Positions 1-10,624 of a stretch of DNA of 64,000 nt are shown here, piece by piece. Where the stretch lies: the NCBI RefSeq assembly GCF_002688585.1, contig NZ_CP024034.1, positions 797,501-861,500 of the forward strand, written 5' to 3'. The translations under genes and the position numbers were made by a program. Each line of letters opens with the position of its first letter. Position 1 is the first letter of the stretch. Source of the DNA: Candidatus Fonsibacter ubiquis (GTDB taxonomy: Bacteria > Pseudomonadota > Alphaproteobacteria > Pelagibacterales > Pelagibacteraceae). The notes beneath the pieces are model-generated. The model saw only the letters and a program-made list of their open reading frames with translations, was not told the origin of the DNA and did no database searches.

Positions 1-261
1 CCTGTTAAAAATTTGACGAGTAATAAAGTAGAAATCACAAGTCAAAATCATGGATTTGAAGTTACAAAAGATAGTTTGCCTAAAGATGTTGAGGTTACTC
101 ATGTATCTCTTTTTGATACTTCAATTGAAGGTATAAAATCAAAAATCAAACCTGTATTTTCTGTGCAGTACCATCCGGAAGCTTCTCCTGGACCGCATGA
201 TAGCAATTATCTTTTTAAAGATTTTATAAATTTAATAGAAAAAAATAAAATTAATGCCTAA
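1..261 (+). CDS. carA: Carbamoyl-phosphate synthase small subunit, C-terminal part (partial)
   Basis: This is the last 86 codons of the glutaminase subunit of carbamoyl-phosphate synthase, which supplies ammonia to CarB for arginine and pyrimidine synthesis. The frame is open from base 1, so the gene begins outside the window. It shows the class I glutamine amidotransferase tail: NHGFEV, then the catalytic His-Glu pair in [12 protein letters not shown]. The catalytic Cys lies upstream of the window. It overlaps carB by 8 bases, consistent with co-translation of the two subunits. Confidence 0.95.
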   Translation, partial: PVKNLTSNKVEITSQNHGFEVTKDSLPKDVEVTHVSLFDTSIEGIKSKIKPVFSVQYHPEASPGPHDSNYLFKDFINLIEKNKINA

Positions 262-3200
262 AAGAAAAGATATAAAATCAATCTTAGTAATAGGTGCTGG
301 ACCAATTGTTATTGGTCAAGCATGTGAATTTGATTATTCAGGAACGCAAGCATGTAAAGCATTAAGGTCTGATGGATATAGAATTATCCTAATCAATTCA
401 AACCCAGCAACTATTATGACTGATCCTGATGTTGCTGATAAAACTTATATTGAACCCATCACCACTGAAATTATTGAAGAAATTATAAAAAAAGAAAAAC
501 CCGATGCAATATTACCAACTATGGGTGGACAAACTGCTCTTAATGCAGCAATGGCTCTAAAAAAAGAGGGAATTTTAAAAAAATATAATATTGAATTAAT
601 AGGAGCAAACTCTGAGGCAATAGAGAATGCTGAGGATCGAGAAAAGTTTAAAAAAAATATGACCGATATTGGTCTTGAATGTGCAAAGTCTATGATTTGC
701 AGATCAATTGAAGATGCAAAAAAAAGTTTAAAATTGATTGGACTGCCTGCAATCATTAGACCTTCTTTTACACTTGGCGGATCCGGTGGTGGAATTGCTT
801 ATACGGAGGAAGAGTATTTAAAAATTATTGCAAATGGTCTCGATCTTTCTCCAACAAAAGAGGTTCTAATTGAAGAGTCCTTATTAGGGTGGAAAGAGTT
901 TGAAATGGAAGTAGTTAGAGATAAAAACGATAACTGCATAATTATTTGCTCAATAGAAAATGTTGATCCAATGGGAATTCATACTGGCGACTCAATTACT
1001 GTAGCTCCGGCATTAACATTAACTGATAAAGAATATCAGATTATGAGAGACGCTTCTTTTAAATGTATTAGAAAAATTGGAGTTGAAACAGGAGGGTCGA
1101 ATGTTCAATTTGCAATCAATCCAAAAAATGGAAGGATGATTATTATTGAAATGAATCCAAGAGTTTCAAGATCTTCTGCATTAGCTTCTAAAGCAACAGG
1201 ATTTCCAATAGCAAAAGTGGCCGCAAAACTTGCTGTTGGCTATACTTTAGATGAATTAAAAAATGAAATCACGGGAACAACACCTGCTTCATTCGAGCCT
1301 ACAATTGACTATGTGGTAACTAAAATTCCAAGATTTGCATTTGAAAAATTCAAAAATACCGAAGCAATATTAGGAACAGCAATGAAATCTGTTGGTGAAG
1401 TAATGTCTATAGGAGCAAACTTTAAAGAGTCCGTTCAAAAAGCATTGTGTTCATTGGAAATTGGACTTGATGGTTTTGATCAATATGAAGCAATAGATCT
1501 TCAAGATTTAAAAAAAAAACTTATAGAAAGGACTCCTCAAAAGATACTTTATGTAGCAGAGGCTTTTAGAAGAGACTTAAGACTCGACGAAATTTACGAA
1601 ATGACAAAAATAGATAAGTGGTTTTTAGAGCAAATTCAACAACTGATTATTGTAGAAAATAATATTAAAGATGAGGACGTTTTAAATAATAAAGAAAAAC
1701 TTCAATATATTAAATCGATAGGTTTTTCTGATAAAAAAATTGCAAAGATTTTAAAAATAAAAAGTAATGAAGTCAGGACTGCTAGAAATAAATTTAAAAT
1801 TCATCCTATATATAAAAAAATTGATACATGCGCTGGAGAGTTTGATTCTAAAACTCCTTACATGTACTCCACTTATGCAAGCAACGACCTGAGTGGTTGC
1901 GAATCTGAACCAACGAATAAGAAAAAAGTTATTATTCTAGGAAGTGGACCAAATAGAATAGGACAAGGAGTAGAGTTTGATTACTGCTGCTGCCAAGCAA
2001 GTTATGCTTTAAAAGAAATTAATTATGAGACTATCATGATTAACTGCAATCCAGAAACAGTTTCAACAGATTATGATACAAGTGATAGATTGTATTTTGA
2101 ACCTTTGACTGAAGAGCACGTCATTGAAATAATTAATAAAGAAAAAAGTAACGGTTCCCTTTTTGGTGTTATAGTTCAATTTGGAGGCCAGACTCCATTA
2201 AAACTTGCAAAATTTATTCATGAAAATAGTATTCCAATTTTAGGCACACAACTTGAATCTATTGATCTTGCTGAGGATAGAGAAAAATTTAAAAATTTTG
2301 TAATCAAAGAAGAATTGCTTCAAGCTGAAAGTGGTCTTGCAAGATCAGAGGCAGAGGCAATTGAAATCGCAAAAAAAATAAATTTTCCAATTGTAATTAG
2401 GCCTTCTTATGTTTTAGGTGGTAGAGCGATGGAAATTGTTTACGATGAAGATCATCTTAAAAAATATATAAAAGAGGCAGTTAAAGTTTCAGGAAAAGAT
2501 CCTGTTTTGATAGATAAGTTCATTAACGATGCAATTGAAGTTGATGTTGATGCTATTTGTGATGGCACAGATGTTTTTATTGCAGGGATAATGGAACATA
2601 TTGAAGAAGCAGGAATTCATTCTGGAGATTCTGCATGCTGCATCCCTCCATATTCATTAAAAAATAATATTATTGAAGAAATATCTAAACAAACAAAAAA
2701 AATTGCCTTTGGTTTAAAAGTTTTAGGACTTTTAAACATTCAATTTGCTATAAAAGATGATCGAGTTTATGTTTTAGAAGTAAATCCAAGAGCCAGCAGA
2801 ACAGTTCCATTTGTGGCTAAATCTATTGGAGTTCCTGTTGCAAAAATTGCAACTAAAGTAATGACAGGATTAAAATTAAAAGATCTAAATTTAAATAAAA
2901 AAAATCATAAATTATATTCTGTAAAAGAAGCTGTATTTCCTTTTAACAAGTTTCCAAATGTGGACACCTTGTTGGGCCCTGAGATGAAATCAACAGGAGA
3001 AGTTATGGGTATAGATAAAAGCTTTGGTCTTGCATTTGCTAAAAGTCAATTTGCAACGGGTAATAAAATTCCAAAATCTGGAGTTGCTTTCTTATCGGTA
3101 AAGAAAGATGATAGAAAACATATTTTAAAAATTGCACAAGAACTTAAAAAATCAGGATTTAGTATTCTTGGAACTTCAGGGACTTCTGATTTTTTAAATT

Positions 3201-3469
3201 CATCAGGAGTTGAATGTAAAAAAATAAATAAAGTTATGGAAGGAAAACCTCATATTGAGGAATCTTTAAATGAAAAAAAAATTTCTTTAGTTATAAATAC
3301 ATCTCAAGGTAAGCAATCCATAAAAGACTCTTTTTCACTTAGAAGAGCAGCGCTTACAAGTGGCACCCCCTACTACACAACTATAGCTGGAGCTAATGCA
3401 ATTACTGAAGCTATTAAGTCTTTAAAAAATTCTAAATTTGAAGTTCTTGCTTTGCAAGATATAAATTAA
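254..3469 (+). CDS. carB: Carbamoyl-phosphate synthase large subunit
   Basis: CarB makes carbamoyl phosphate from bicarbonate, ammonia and two ATP for pyrimidine and arginine synthesis. At 1071 residues it has normal family length. Two homologous ATP-grasp halves are visible: the first carries [10 protein letters not shown] and [11 protein letters not shown], the second [10 protein letters not shown] and IHSGDSA. Each half has an ExNPR motif ([10 protein letters not shown] and [10 protein letters not shown]). The C-terminal ~130 residues match the MGS-like allosteric domain ([12 protein letters not shown]). It starts inside the end of carA and its stop overlaps the stop of the convergent oxygenase gene by 4 bases. 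Confidence 0.98.
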   Translation: MPKRKDIKSILVIGAGPIVIGQACEFDYSGTQACKALRSDGYRIILINSNPATIMTDPDVADKTYIEPITTEIIEEIIKKEKPDAILPTMGGQTALNAAMALKKEGILKKYNIELIGANSEAIENAEDREKFKKNMTDIGLECAKSMICRSIEDAKKSLKLIGLPAIIRPSFTLGGSGGGIAYTEEEYLKIIANGLDLSPTKEVLIEESLLGWKEFEMEVVRDKNDNCIIICSIENVDPMGIHTGDSITVAPALTLTDKEYQIMRDASFKCIRKIGVETGGSNVQFAINPKNGRMIIIEMNPRVSRSSALASKATGFPIAKVAAKLAVGYTLDELKNEITGTTPASFEPTIDYVVTKIPRFAFEKFKNTEAILGTAMKSVGEVMSIGANFKESVQKALCSLEIGLDGFDQYEAIDLQDLKKKLIERTPQKILYVAEAFRRDLRLDEIYEMTKIDKWFLEQIQQLIIVENNIKDEDVLNNKEKLQYIKSIGFSDKKIAKILKIKSNEVRTARNKFKIHPIYKKIDTCAGEFDSKTPYMYSTYASNDLSGCESEPTNKKKVIILGSGPNRIGQGVEFDYCCCQASYALKEINYETIMINCNPETVSTDYDTSDRLYFEPLTEEHVIEIINKEKSNGSLFGVIVQFGGQTPLKLAKFIHENSIPILGTQLESIDLAEDREKFKNFVIKEELLQAESGLARSEAEAIEIAKKINFPIVIRPSYVLGGRAMEIVYDEDHLKKYIKEAVKVSGKDPVLIDKFINDAIEVDVDAICDGTDVFIAGIMEHIEEAGIHSGDSACCIPPYSLKNNIIEEISKQTKKIAFGLKVLGLLNIQFAIKDDRVYVLEVNPRASRTVPFVAKSIGVPVAKIATKVMTGLKLKDLNLNKKNHKLYSVKEAVFPFNKFPNVDTLLGPEMKSTGEVMGIDKSFGLAFAKSQFATGNKIPKSGVAFLSVKKDDRKHILKIAQELKKSGFSILGTSGTSDFLNSSGVECKKINKVMEGKPHIEESLNEKKISLVINTSQGKQSIKDSFSLRRAALTSGTPYYTTIAGANAITEAIKSLKNSKFEVLALQDIN

Positions 3470-4122
3470 TTAACTTTCCAATCAGTTTCGAACGTTACAT
3501 AGTTTACCTGGAGACATCTTCTGTCTCTTTTGATTTCTTTTTTTTCTAATCCATGCCAAGTGTCAGGACCGCTTGTAAAAACGTAGCCATAATTATTTTT
3601 ATAAGGAACTGTTTTTACTAACTTCAAATTCTTGTCATAAAAATCTGTACCTAATTCTTCGGACTCATAATTATCTGGATTTGCAAATAATAGGCAGGAC
3701 ATCAATTTTTCTTTAATATCACAATGGGGCTTAAGCCAAAAACCAACCCTGTCAGCAATAATCTCAACGCGCACATAAGCTTTGGTCAAATCTTTTTTAA
3801 TTTTTGAACCGATGTATTTTGCTGTTTCCATTTTACATAATTCATCAATAAATTTTTTTAGGTAGGGATATTCTTTATAATTATCTTTTGTCACAAATTC
3901 TCTAATCTTTCCTGCTTTACCGCCCGTGGGGTCACCGGATCTATATGTGCCTGCACCTCCATCAACTGCTCTAGTACCATCAAAATCAATTTTAACTTCT
4001 GGAACTTTTGCCTCACAAATTTCTCTTATTTGTTGGTCTGTTAATGGCTCTGTTAACTCCCAATGATCAAATGGATAACTAGAGTGTACTGAATTATTTT
4101 GAAATGATTTTAAAAAACTCAT
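3466..4122 (-). CDS. 2OG-Fe(II) oxygenase-like protein of unknown substrate
   Basis: This 218-residue protein carries a plausible 2-oxoglutarate/Fe(II) dioxygenase signature: H133-x-D135 in LKPHCD, a distal H190 in DTWHGLE, and Arg 201/202 that could bind 2-oxoglutarate. The layout agrees with a double-stranded beta-helix core in the C-terminal half. The N-terminal part contains a Gly-rich segment ([17 protein letters not shown]) that I do not recognise. It lies 5 bases downstream of the ELM1-family gene on the same strand, so the two are probably co-transcribed. The substrate could be a small molecule, a protein or a glycan. The fold call is fairly confident; the function is unknown. Confidence 0.65.
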   Translation of the reverse strand: MSFLKSFQNNSVHSSYPFDHWELTEPLTDQQIREICEAKVPEVKIDFDGTRAVDGGAGTYRSGDPTGGKAGKIREFVTKDNYKEYPYLKKFIDELCKMETAKYIGSKIKKDLTKAYVRVEIIADRVGFWLKPHCDIKEKLMSCLLFANPDNYESEELGTDFYDKNLKLVKTVPYKNNYGYVFTSGPDTWHGLEKKEIKRDRRCLQVNYVTFETDWKVN

Positions 4123-4127
4123 TAAAT

Positions 4128-5072
4128 TTAATTTAACCTTTCTTTTATTATTGTTGCAATCCGATTTGTCTCATCTAGAGCTGGGTATTTCCAATAATCA
4201 GTACTTTCTCCAAGAAATCTGATAATTCCTTTTTCTTTAAAACTGTTAAGAAAATACTCAAATCTTTTATTTCTTCTCTTAGCCTTCATTTTAGCCACAA
4301 ATATAGGCTTTTGTGTGATAGCACACTCGGAAATCATCGAAGTAGAATCGCAAGTTACGATGATTGTTTTGGATATTTTTAGAGCTGATAAATAAAATTC
4401 TTTACTCACAAAATCAATGATAACTGCTGAATTTAAAAAAAACTTTTTAGCAAAATCAATAATATTTTCAGGCGTTCTTCTTGATCTAATAAGAATTAGT
4501 TTAAAACCTTTGTCTAAAAAAATATCTTTTATTAATAAAAAAATATTTCCTAGATCGATCTCATTAAAATCATAATATCTGTTAGGGCCACCTAAGATTA
4601 AAGAAACAATCTTATTTTCTTCTGATAAATTATATTTTGAAAAAAAATTATTACTACTTTCCACCTCTTGTTTTGTAATATAATGAAGAGCTCCAAATGT
4701 GCTTAGCACGTTACTACCTATTATTTGGTCATGTTCTGGTGCAACAATTAAATCAAAATTTGAAAAGTTAACTTTAGGATTTTGGATATGAATATTAAAT
4801 AAATTCTTATTATTTCTTTTTAAAAATAAAGAGGAAATAATACTATTTTTACCACATGAAATAAGTAGTTGATTTTCTATTTGATCTGGAATCTTTCCAT
4901 CTATTACAGACTTACTAATAGGAACTAAATTTATAGGAAAATATCTCCACGGTCTTTTTAAATTTACAAAACAATGATTAAAATCTAATTTTAAAGCTTT
5001 GGCTAAGCCTTCTACTTGACTCACCATGCCATGGGCACCCTCAGTTAATAATAATGCTTTAAAATATCTCAT
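4128..5072 (-). CDS. ELM1-family (mitochondrial fission ELM1-like, DUF1022) protein
   Basis: A 314-residue cytosolic protein resembling the ELM1/DUF1022 family, shared by alphaproteobacteria and plant mitochondria. Family-like features are the N-terminal GAHGMVSQVEGLA, the mid-protein LILGGPNRYYDF after a PEHD segment, and the late TCDSTSMISECA. The two-lobed pattern with a C-terminal nucleotide-sugar-like site recalls GT-B glycosyltransferases, but no activity is established in bacteria as far as I know. It is the first gene of a pair with the downstream 2OG oxygenase and is divergent from trxB across 47 bases. Confidence 0.75.
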   Translation of the reverse strand: MRYFKALLLTEGAHGMVSQVEGLAKALKLDFNHCFVNLKRPWRYFPINLVPISKSVIDGKIPDQIENQLLISCGKNSIISSLFLKRNNKNLFNIHIQNPKVNFSNFDLIVAPEHDQIIGSNVLSTFGALHYITKQEVESSNNFFSKYNLSEENKIVSLILGGPNRYYDFNEIDLGNIFLLIKDIFLDKGFKLILIRSRRTPENIIDFAKKFFLNSAVIIDFVSKEFYLSALKISKTIIVTCDSTSMISECAITQKPIFVAKMKAKRRNKRFEYFLNSFKEKGIIRFLGESTDYWKYPALDETNRIATIIKERLN

Positions 5073-5119
5073 TGTTTAAAATGATAATTAATTATAAGTA
5101 TTATTAATTAAAATCTACA

Positions 5120-6061
5120 ATGAATGTCGATAAGATAAATAAACTAATTATTATTGGATCTGGTCCTGCCGGATACACAGCTGCAATTTACGCTGCAAGA
5201 GCGATGCTTGAACCAATTTTAATTGCTGGTTCCCAACCAGGTGGTCAACTAACGATCACGACTGATGTTGAAAATTTTCCAGGATTTGCAGATGTGATTC
5301 AGGGTCCTTGGCTAATGGAACAAATGAAAGAACAAGCGCTAAAAGTTGGAACAAAATTTATTGAAGATCATATTTCTACAGTTAATTTTAATAAAAAACC
5401 CTTTGAGATAATTGGAGACTCAGGAACACATTACTTTACTGAAAGCGTCATTATTTCAACCGGCGCACAGGCAAGATGGTTAAATTTGCCCTCAGAGGAA
5501 AAATATAAAGGATTTGGTGTTTCTGCTTGTGCAACTTGTGACGGTTTTTTTTATAAAAACAAGGATGTTGTTGTTGTAGGAGGTGGAAACTCTGCAGTTG
5601 AAGAGTCTTTGTTTCTTACAAATTTTGCAAAAAAAATAACACTCATTCATAGAAAAAGTGAATTAAAAGCAGAAAAATTATTACAAAAGAAATTATTTTC
5701 ACATCCTAAAATCAGCGTAATTTGGGATAGCGTTGTCTCAGAAATTATTGGAACAGAAAATCCTAAGGGAGTAACTGCTGTTAAATTAAAAAATATTAAA
5801 ACAAACAAAATCACAGAATTACAAACGCACGGACTTTTTGTTGCAATTGGACATGATCCTGCAACTGCTTTGTTTAAAGGACAAATTAATATGGATAATA
5901 GTGGTTACATAATAACTCAGCCTGACTCTACAAAAACTAATATTCCAGGGGTATTTGCGGCTGGAGATGTAAAAGATAAATTATATAGACAAGCTGTTAC
6001 GGCAGCGGGGATGGGATGTATGGCTGCCCTTGAAGCCGAAAAACATTTGTCTAATCACTAA
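5120..6061 (+). CDS. trxB: Thioredoxin-disulfide reductase
   Basis: TrxB passes electrons from NADPH through FAD to thioredoxin in the cytosol. The 313-residue protein has normal length. It shows the FAD-binding GSGPAG motif near residue 13, the redox-active C137-A-T-C140 pair, the NADPH-binding GGGNSAVEE motif and the late FAD motif FAAGDVKD. It is transcribed divergently from the ELM1-family gene and ends 2 bases before the convergent aminotransferase. Confidence 0.97.
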   Translation: MNVDKINKLIIIGSGPAGYTAAIYAARAMLEPILIAGSQPGGQLTITTDVENFPGFADVIQGPWLMEQMKEQALKVGTKFIEDHISTVNFNKKPFEIIGDSGTHYFTESVIISTGAQARWLNLPSEEKYKGFGVSACATCDGFFYKNKDVVVVGGGNSAVEESLFLTNFAKKITLIHRKSELKAEKLLQKKLFSHPKISVIWDSVVSEIIGTENPKGVTAVKLKNIKTNKITELQTHGLFVAIGHDPATALFKGQINMDNSGYIITQPDSTKTNIPGVFAAGDVKDKLYRQAVTAAGMGCMAALEAEKHLSNH

Positions 6062-6063
6062 AA

Positions 6064-7284
6064 CTATTTGAGACTCTCGCAGAAAGTTTTAATTTTCATT
6101 AAAGCTTTTTCTAAAATTTGCATAGAAGTTGCGTAGGAAATTCTAAAATAACCCTCAAGTCCAAATGCTGACCCTTGAACAATTGCAACTCCAGTCTCTT
6201 CTAATAGGTAAGAGGCAAAATCTGTATCATTTTTAATAATTTTTCCACTAGTAGTTTTTTTATTCATTAATTTCTTACAATTTGGAAAAACATAAAATGC
6301 CCCCTGTGGATTAACACAGGTTAATCCGTTAGTACTATTTAAAGCCTTAACAACAAAATCTCTTCTCTTTTTAAATTCTAAAGCCCTAGAATGAATAAAG
6401 CTTTGGTCGCCATTAAGAGCTTCAACAGCAGCAGCCTGGCTAATAGAGGATGGATTGGTTGTTGATTGAGATTGAATTTTTTGTATTGCTTTTATTAAAG
6501 ATTTTGGACCTGCGGCATAACCAATTCTCCAACCAGTCATAGCATAAGCTTTGCTCACACCATTTACAACTAAGGTTCTGTCTTTTAAAGAATCGTCTAT
6601 TTCTAAAATATTTACAAATCTTGAGTCATTTGCACCCTTCTTATCTTGGTAAAGAATATGTTCGTAAATATCGTCTGTTAAAATATTTACATGTTTATAT
6701 TTTTTTAAAACTTTAACTATTTCTATTAGTTCCGATCTTGAATAACACATTCCAGTTGGATTTCCTGGTGAATTTAAAATAAACCACTTTGTTTTATTTG
6801 TTATTAATTTATCAAGTTGATTAGCAGAAATTTTAAAATCACTTTGTTCATCACATTCTACAAATTTTGGAGTTCCTCCAGCTAATAAAACCATATCAGG
6901 ATATGAAACCCAATAAGGTGCTGGAATAATAACTTCATCTCCAGGATTAATTGTTGCAAGAATACAGTTATAAATTACCTGCTTACCTCCGGTGCCAACA
7001 GTAATATTGTCAACTTCAAAACTTAAATTATTTTCTTTTTTAAATTTGTTTACTATTGCTTTTTTCAACTCTGTAGTCCCATCAACGGGCGTATATTTTG
7101 TTTGACCTTCCTTTATTGCTTTAATTGCCGCTGCTTTTATATTATCAGGGGTATCAAAATCCGGTTCTCCGGATGCCAGCGCTATTACTTCTTTTCCACT
7201 TTCTTTTAAGAGTCTAGCTTTCTGAGTAATTGCAATTGTAGGAGATTCTTTTATTCTCGATAAAGAAGTTGATAGTATAGACAT
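6064..7284 (-). CDS. aspC: Pyridoxal-phosphate aminotransferase, aspartate type (class I, subgroup Ib)
   Basis: A 406-residue fold-type I aminotransferase. NSPGNPTG and the PLP-lysine region [13 protein letters not shown] identify the aspartate aminotransferase Ib branch common in alphaproteobacteria, some members of which also use prephenate. It would interconvert aspartate and oxaloacetate in the cytosol and may contribute to aromatic amino acid synthesis. Its start codon lies only 23 bases from that of the divergent uvrB, so both promoters must be packed into that gap or extend into coding DNA. Confidence 0.92.
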   Translation of the reverse strand: MSILSTSLSRIKESPTIAITQKARLLKESGKEVIALASGEPDFDTPDNIKAAAIKAIKEGQTKYTPVDGTTELKKAIVNKFKKENNLSFEVDNITVGTGGKQVIYNCILATINPGDEVIIPAPYWVSYPDMVLLAGGTPKFVECDEQSDFKISANQLDKLITNKTKWFILNSPGNPTGMCYSRSELIEIVKVLKKYKHVNILTDDIYEHILYQDKKGANDSRFVNILEIDDSLKDRTLVVNGVSKAYAMTGWRIGYAAGPKSLIKAIQKIQSQSTTNPSSISQAAAVEALNGDQSFIHSRALEFKKRRDFVVKALNSTNGLTCVNPQGAFYVFPNCKKLMNKKTTSGKIIKNDTDFASYLLEETGVAIVQGSAFGLEGYFRISYATSMQILEKALMKIKTFCESLK

Positions 7285-7307
7285 CTAAATTAATTATATT
7301 TTGGAAT

Positions 7308-9458
7308 ATGCAAAATCTTTCGGAAACTAATATATTAGATAAAACAAATACTAAAGCACTTTCTTTAAAAAAATTAGAAGGAGGAAAAAAATTTCAACTA
7401 ATAACTGAATACACTCCTGCTGGTGACCAACCAAAAGCTATCTCTTTTTTAAAAACAGAAATATTAAACCAAAAAAAAAATCAAGTTTTACTTGGAGTCA
7501 CAGGTTCTGGAAAAACTTTTACAATGGCTAAAATCATTGAAGAATTAAATCGTCCAGCCTTAATCCTCGCTCCAAATAAAACTTTAGCTGCCCAATTGTA
7601 TGGTGAAATGAAAAATTTTTTTCCTAATAACGCAGTTGAATATTTTGTTTCTTATTATGATTACTACACTCCAGAAGCTTATGTTCCAAGATCAGACACC
7701 TATATTGAAAAAGAAGCTTCTATAAATGAACAAATAGATAGAATGAGACATTCAGCAACTAGGTCACTCTTAGAAAGAGATGATGTGATTATTGTTTCAA
7801 GTGTCTCGTGTATTTACGGATTAGGATCTGTCGACTCTTATAGTAAAATGACTTTGGTTTTTAAAAAAAATGAGAGCTATGAAAGAGAAAAGATTATTAA
7901 AGGACTAGTTGAACTTCAGTACAAAAGAAATGATCAAAATTTTTATAGAGGAACTTTTAGAGTTCGGGGTGAAAATATAGAAGTTTTCCCATCTCATTAT
8001 GAGGATGAAGCATGGAGAATTACAATTGAAGATAATAAAATAGTACAGATAAAGTCATTTGATCCGTTAACTGGAACCGACAATAAAGAAATAAATTTAA
8101 TAAAATTGTACGGAAATAGTCACTACATTACTCCAAGACCAACAGTAGAAAAAGCAATCAAAGAAATAAAAAAAGAATTAATTATTACTTTAGAAAAATT
8201 TAGAAATGAAAAAAAACTTTTAGAAGCACAAAGACTAGAAGAAAGAACTAGATACGATCTTGAAATGATAGAGGCCACAGGAAGTTGTGCTGGAATAGAA
8301 AATTATTCTAGATTCTTATCTGGTAGAAATCCTGGTGAACCGCCGCCAACATTATTTGAATATCTTCCTGATAATTGTTTAGTATTTGTTGATGAAAGCC
8401 ACGTCACAATTCCTCAATTAAACGGTATGTACAAAGGAGATTATACCAGAAAAAAAACTTTATCTGATTACGGTTTTAGACTCCCTTCTTGTATGGATAA
8501 TAGACCTTTAAAATTTGAAGAATGGGATATGATGAGACCTCAAACAATTTTTGTTTCCGCAACTCCAAGTGAATGGGAATTAAAACAAAGCAAAGGAGTT
8601 TTTGCAGAACAAATTATAAGACCCACTGGACTTATAGATCCTCAAATTTTTATTCGACCTGCTAAAAATCAGGTAGATGACTTATTAAATGAATGCATTA
8701 CAGTTTCTAAAAATAATCAAAGAATACTAGTCACTACTCTTACAAAAAAAATGGCTGAGGATTTAACAGAATACCTTGATGAAAATGGAATTAAAGTTCG
8801 TTACATGCATTCTGATATTGATACGCTAGAAAGAATAGAAATAATAAGAGATTTAAGGCTAGGTATATTTGATGTTTTAATTGGTATTAATCTTTTAAGA
8901 GAAGGATTGGATATACCAGAGTGTGCTCTTGTTGCGATTTTAGATGCTGATAAAGAAGGCTTCTTAAGATCTGAAAGATCCTTAATACAAACCATCGGAA
9001 GAGCGGCAAGGAATATTGATGGTAAAGTGATTTTATATGCAGATAAAGAAACAGAAAGTATTAAAAAGGCTATCAATGAAACTAATAGAAGAAGAACTAA
9101 GCAAATAGAATATAATAAAAAAAATAAAATAACTGCCCAATCTATTAAATCAAAAATTAATGACATTTTAGAGGGAGTATTTGAAAAAGATTACGTTACT
9201 TTTAATAATGATATCCCAATCGGTGATAATCTTAAAAAACACCTAAAAATGCTAGAAAAAGAAATGAAAAAAGCTGCCGATAATTTAGAATTTGAGCAAG
9301 CAGCAAAAATAAGAGATGAAATAAGAAAACTTCAAGAAATTGAGTTAGAAATTAATATGAGTAGTAAAATTAAAGTTTATAACAATGATGTAAAAACAGA
9401 ATTAATAGGACGATCGACCCAAGGTAGGGCTGGAATGGTTGTAAAAAAGAAAAGATAA
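7308..9458 (+). CDS. uvrB: Excinuclease ABC subunit B
   Basis: UvrB is the damage-verifying helicase-like subunit of nucleotide excision repair. Visible are Walker A GVTGSGKT at residues 63-70, the damage-probing beta-hairpin region [12 protein letters not shown], the DEAD-like DESH box, helicase motif VI (QTIGRAARN) and a C-terminal UVR motif around [13 protein letters not shown] that binds UvrC. At 716 residues it is slightly long; the first ~28 residues precede the conserved start ([14 protein letters not shown]) and may be an extension or an over-long start call. A gene for its partner UvrC lies 1.1 kb downstream. Confidence 0.97.
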   Translation: MQNLSETNILDKTNTKALSLKKLEGGKKFQLITEYTPAGDQPKAISFLKTEILNQKKNQVLLGVTGSGKTFTMAKIIEELNRPALILAPNKTLAAQLYGEMKNFFPNNAVEYFVSYYDYYTPEAYVPRSDTYIEKEASINEQIDRMRHSATRSLLERDDVIIVSSVSCIYGLGSVDSYSKMTLVFKKNESYEREKIIKGLVELQYKRNDQNFYRGTFRVRGENIEVFPSHYEDEAWRITIEDNKIVQIKSFDPLTGTDNKEINLIKLYGNSHYITPRPTVEKAIKEIKKELIITLEKFRNEKKLLEAQRLEERTRYDLEMIEATGSCAGIENYSRFLSGRNPGEPPPTLFEYLPDNCLVFVDESHVTIPQLNGMYKGDYTRKKTLSDYGFRLPSCMDNRPLKFEEWDMMRPQTIFVSATPSEWELKQSKGVFAEQIIRPTGLIDPQIFIRPAKNQVDDLLNECITVSKNNQRILVTTLTKKMAEDLTEYLDENGIKVRYMHSDIDTLERIEIIRDLRLGIFDVLIGINLLREGLDIPECALVAILDADKEGFLRSERSLIQTIGRAARNIDGKVILYADKETESIKKAINETNRRRTKQIEYNKKNKITAQSIKSKINDILEGVFEKDYVTFNNDIPIGDNLKKHLKMLEKEMKKAADNLEFEQAAKIRDEIRKLQEIELEINMSSKIKVYNNDVKTELIGRSTQGRAGMVVKKKR

Positions 9459-9459
9459 A

Positions 9460-10215
9460 ATGAATAAGAATATTTTAATTACTGGATCTTCACAAAGAAT
9501 TGGTAAAGCACTATGTTTATATTTTGCAAAAAAGGGATGGAATATTGCTATTCATTTTAATAAATCAAAAAAACAAGCTGAAGTTCTTAAAAAAGAAATA
9601 GAACAATACGGTGTAAAATGTGTTCATATCCAAGGTAATCTTTTAAATGCAAAAATAATAAAGGGTTTAATTGCTTCCATAAAAAAAAAGTTAGGTAATA
9701 TTGATTGTATAATTAACAATGCTTCTATTTTTAATAACGATAGTATTTTAAATTTTAGTGAAAAAAGCTGGAATGAACATATAAAAATTAATCTTTTTGC
9801 TCCTGCTACTTTTATTAAAGAATTTTCTAAAATTAAAAATTCATCTCAAAATAAATCTATTATAAACATACTTGATCAAAGAATATTTAAACTAACTCCA
9901 TATTTTTTTTCATATACTATAAGCAAAACTGGATTGCATATACTAACAAAAACTACAGCCATGAAATTAGCACCTAAAATTAGAGTGAATGCAATAGCTC
10001 CTGGCCCCGTCTTTAAAAATATAAGACAAACTCAAAAACACTTTAATAAACAATCAAAAAATACGCTGCTTGGTAAATCTGTTAAAATTGAAGATATATG
10101 TGAAACTGCCTATCTTTTAGCAAATAGCAAAACAATTACTGGTCAAGTAATTGCGGTGGATAGCGGCCAAAGTCTAAATTGGAAAACTCCAGATATCATT
10201 GGAACCAATGAATAA
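9460..10215 (+). CDS. Pteridine reductase-like short-chain dehydrogenase (FolM/PTR1 type)
   Basis: A 251-residue NADPH-type SDR that starts 1 base after the uvrB stop. It has the pteridine reductase form of the cofactor loop (TGSSQRIG, matching TGX3RXG) and catalytic residues D139-x12-Y152-x3-K156, where ordinary SDRs have Ser instead of Asp. NNAS is present in the middle. Together with the overlapping folB, this suggests reduction of dihydropterin or dihydrofolate in folate or tetrahydromonapterin metabolism. The exact substrate is inferred. Confidence 0.8.
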   Translation: MNKNILITGSSQRIGKALCLYFAKKGWNIAIHFNKSKKQAEVLKKEIEQYGVKCVHIQGNLLNAKIIKGLIASIKKKLGNIDCIINNASIFNNDSILNFSEKSWNEHIKINLFAPATFIKEFSKIKNSSQNKSIINILDQRIFKLTPYFFSYTISKTGLHILTKTTAMKLAPKIRVNAIAPGPVFKNIRQTQKHFNKQSKNTLLGKSVKIEDICETAYLLANSKTITGQVIAVDSGQSLNWKTPDIIGTNE

Positions 10216-10624
10216 GACAAATATTATAAAAATTTTCGAGCATAAAAAAAAAATAAAATCTAAAGAAATAATCTTTGTTAAAAACTATACTTGTAAAGCA
10301 ATTATAGGCTATCATGCCTTTGAAAAGGTAAAGCCGCAAAAATTGAGATTTAATGTTGAAGTCTTAAGTAAAAAAAAAAAAGTAATTGATGGAAATCTTA
10401 ATTCAGTCATTAATTATGAAGAAATCATTAACAAAATAAATTTTTTTCTAAAAAAAAAATATAATTTTTTGGAATCTTTTGCGAATGATTTAATTAATGA
10501 AATTTTTCTAAATCAAAATATCCTAAATATAAAAATAAAAATTGAAAAACTAAATATAATTAAAAACACTGAGTCTGTTGGAATAGAATTCACTAAGACA
10601 AGAAATGATTATGAAAAGCTTTGA
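10208..10624 (+). CDS. folB: Dihydroneopterin aldolase
   Basis: FolB cleaves dihydroneopterin to hydroxymethyl-dihydropterin and glycolaldehyde in folate synthesis. The ~138-residue protein matches the small FolB family: VKNYTCKAIIGYHAFEK near the N-terminus, INYEEI in the middle, and LESFANDLINEI containing the usual Glu. I chose the ATG at 10208 over an upstream TTG at 10199. The gene overlaps the end of the SDR gene by 8 bases and the start of uvrC by up to 20 bases. It is very lysine- and asparagine-rich, as expected from base composition. Confidence 0.85.
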   Translation: MNKTNIIKIFEHKKKIKSKEIIFVKNYTCKAIIGYHAFEKVKPQKLRFNVEVLSKKKKVIDGNLNSVINYEEIINKINFFLKKKYNFLESFANDLINEIFLNQNILNIKIKIEKLNIIKNTESVGIEFTKTRNDYEKL

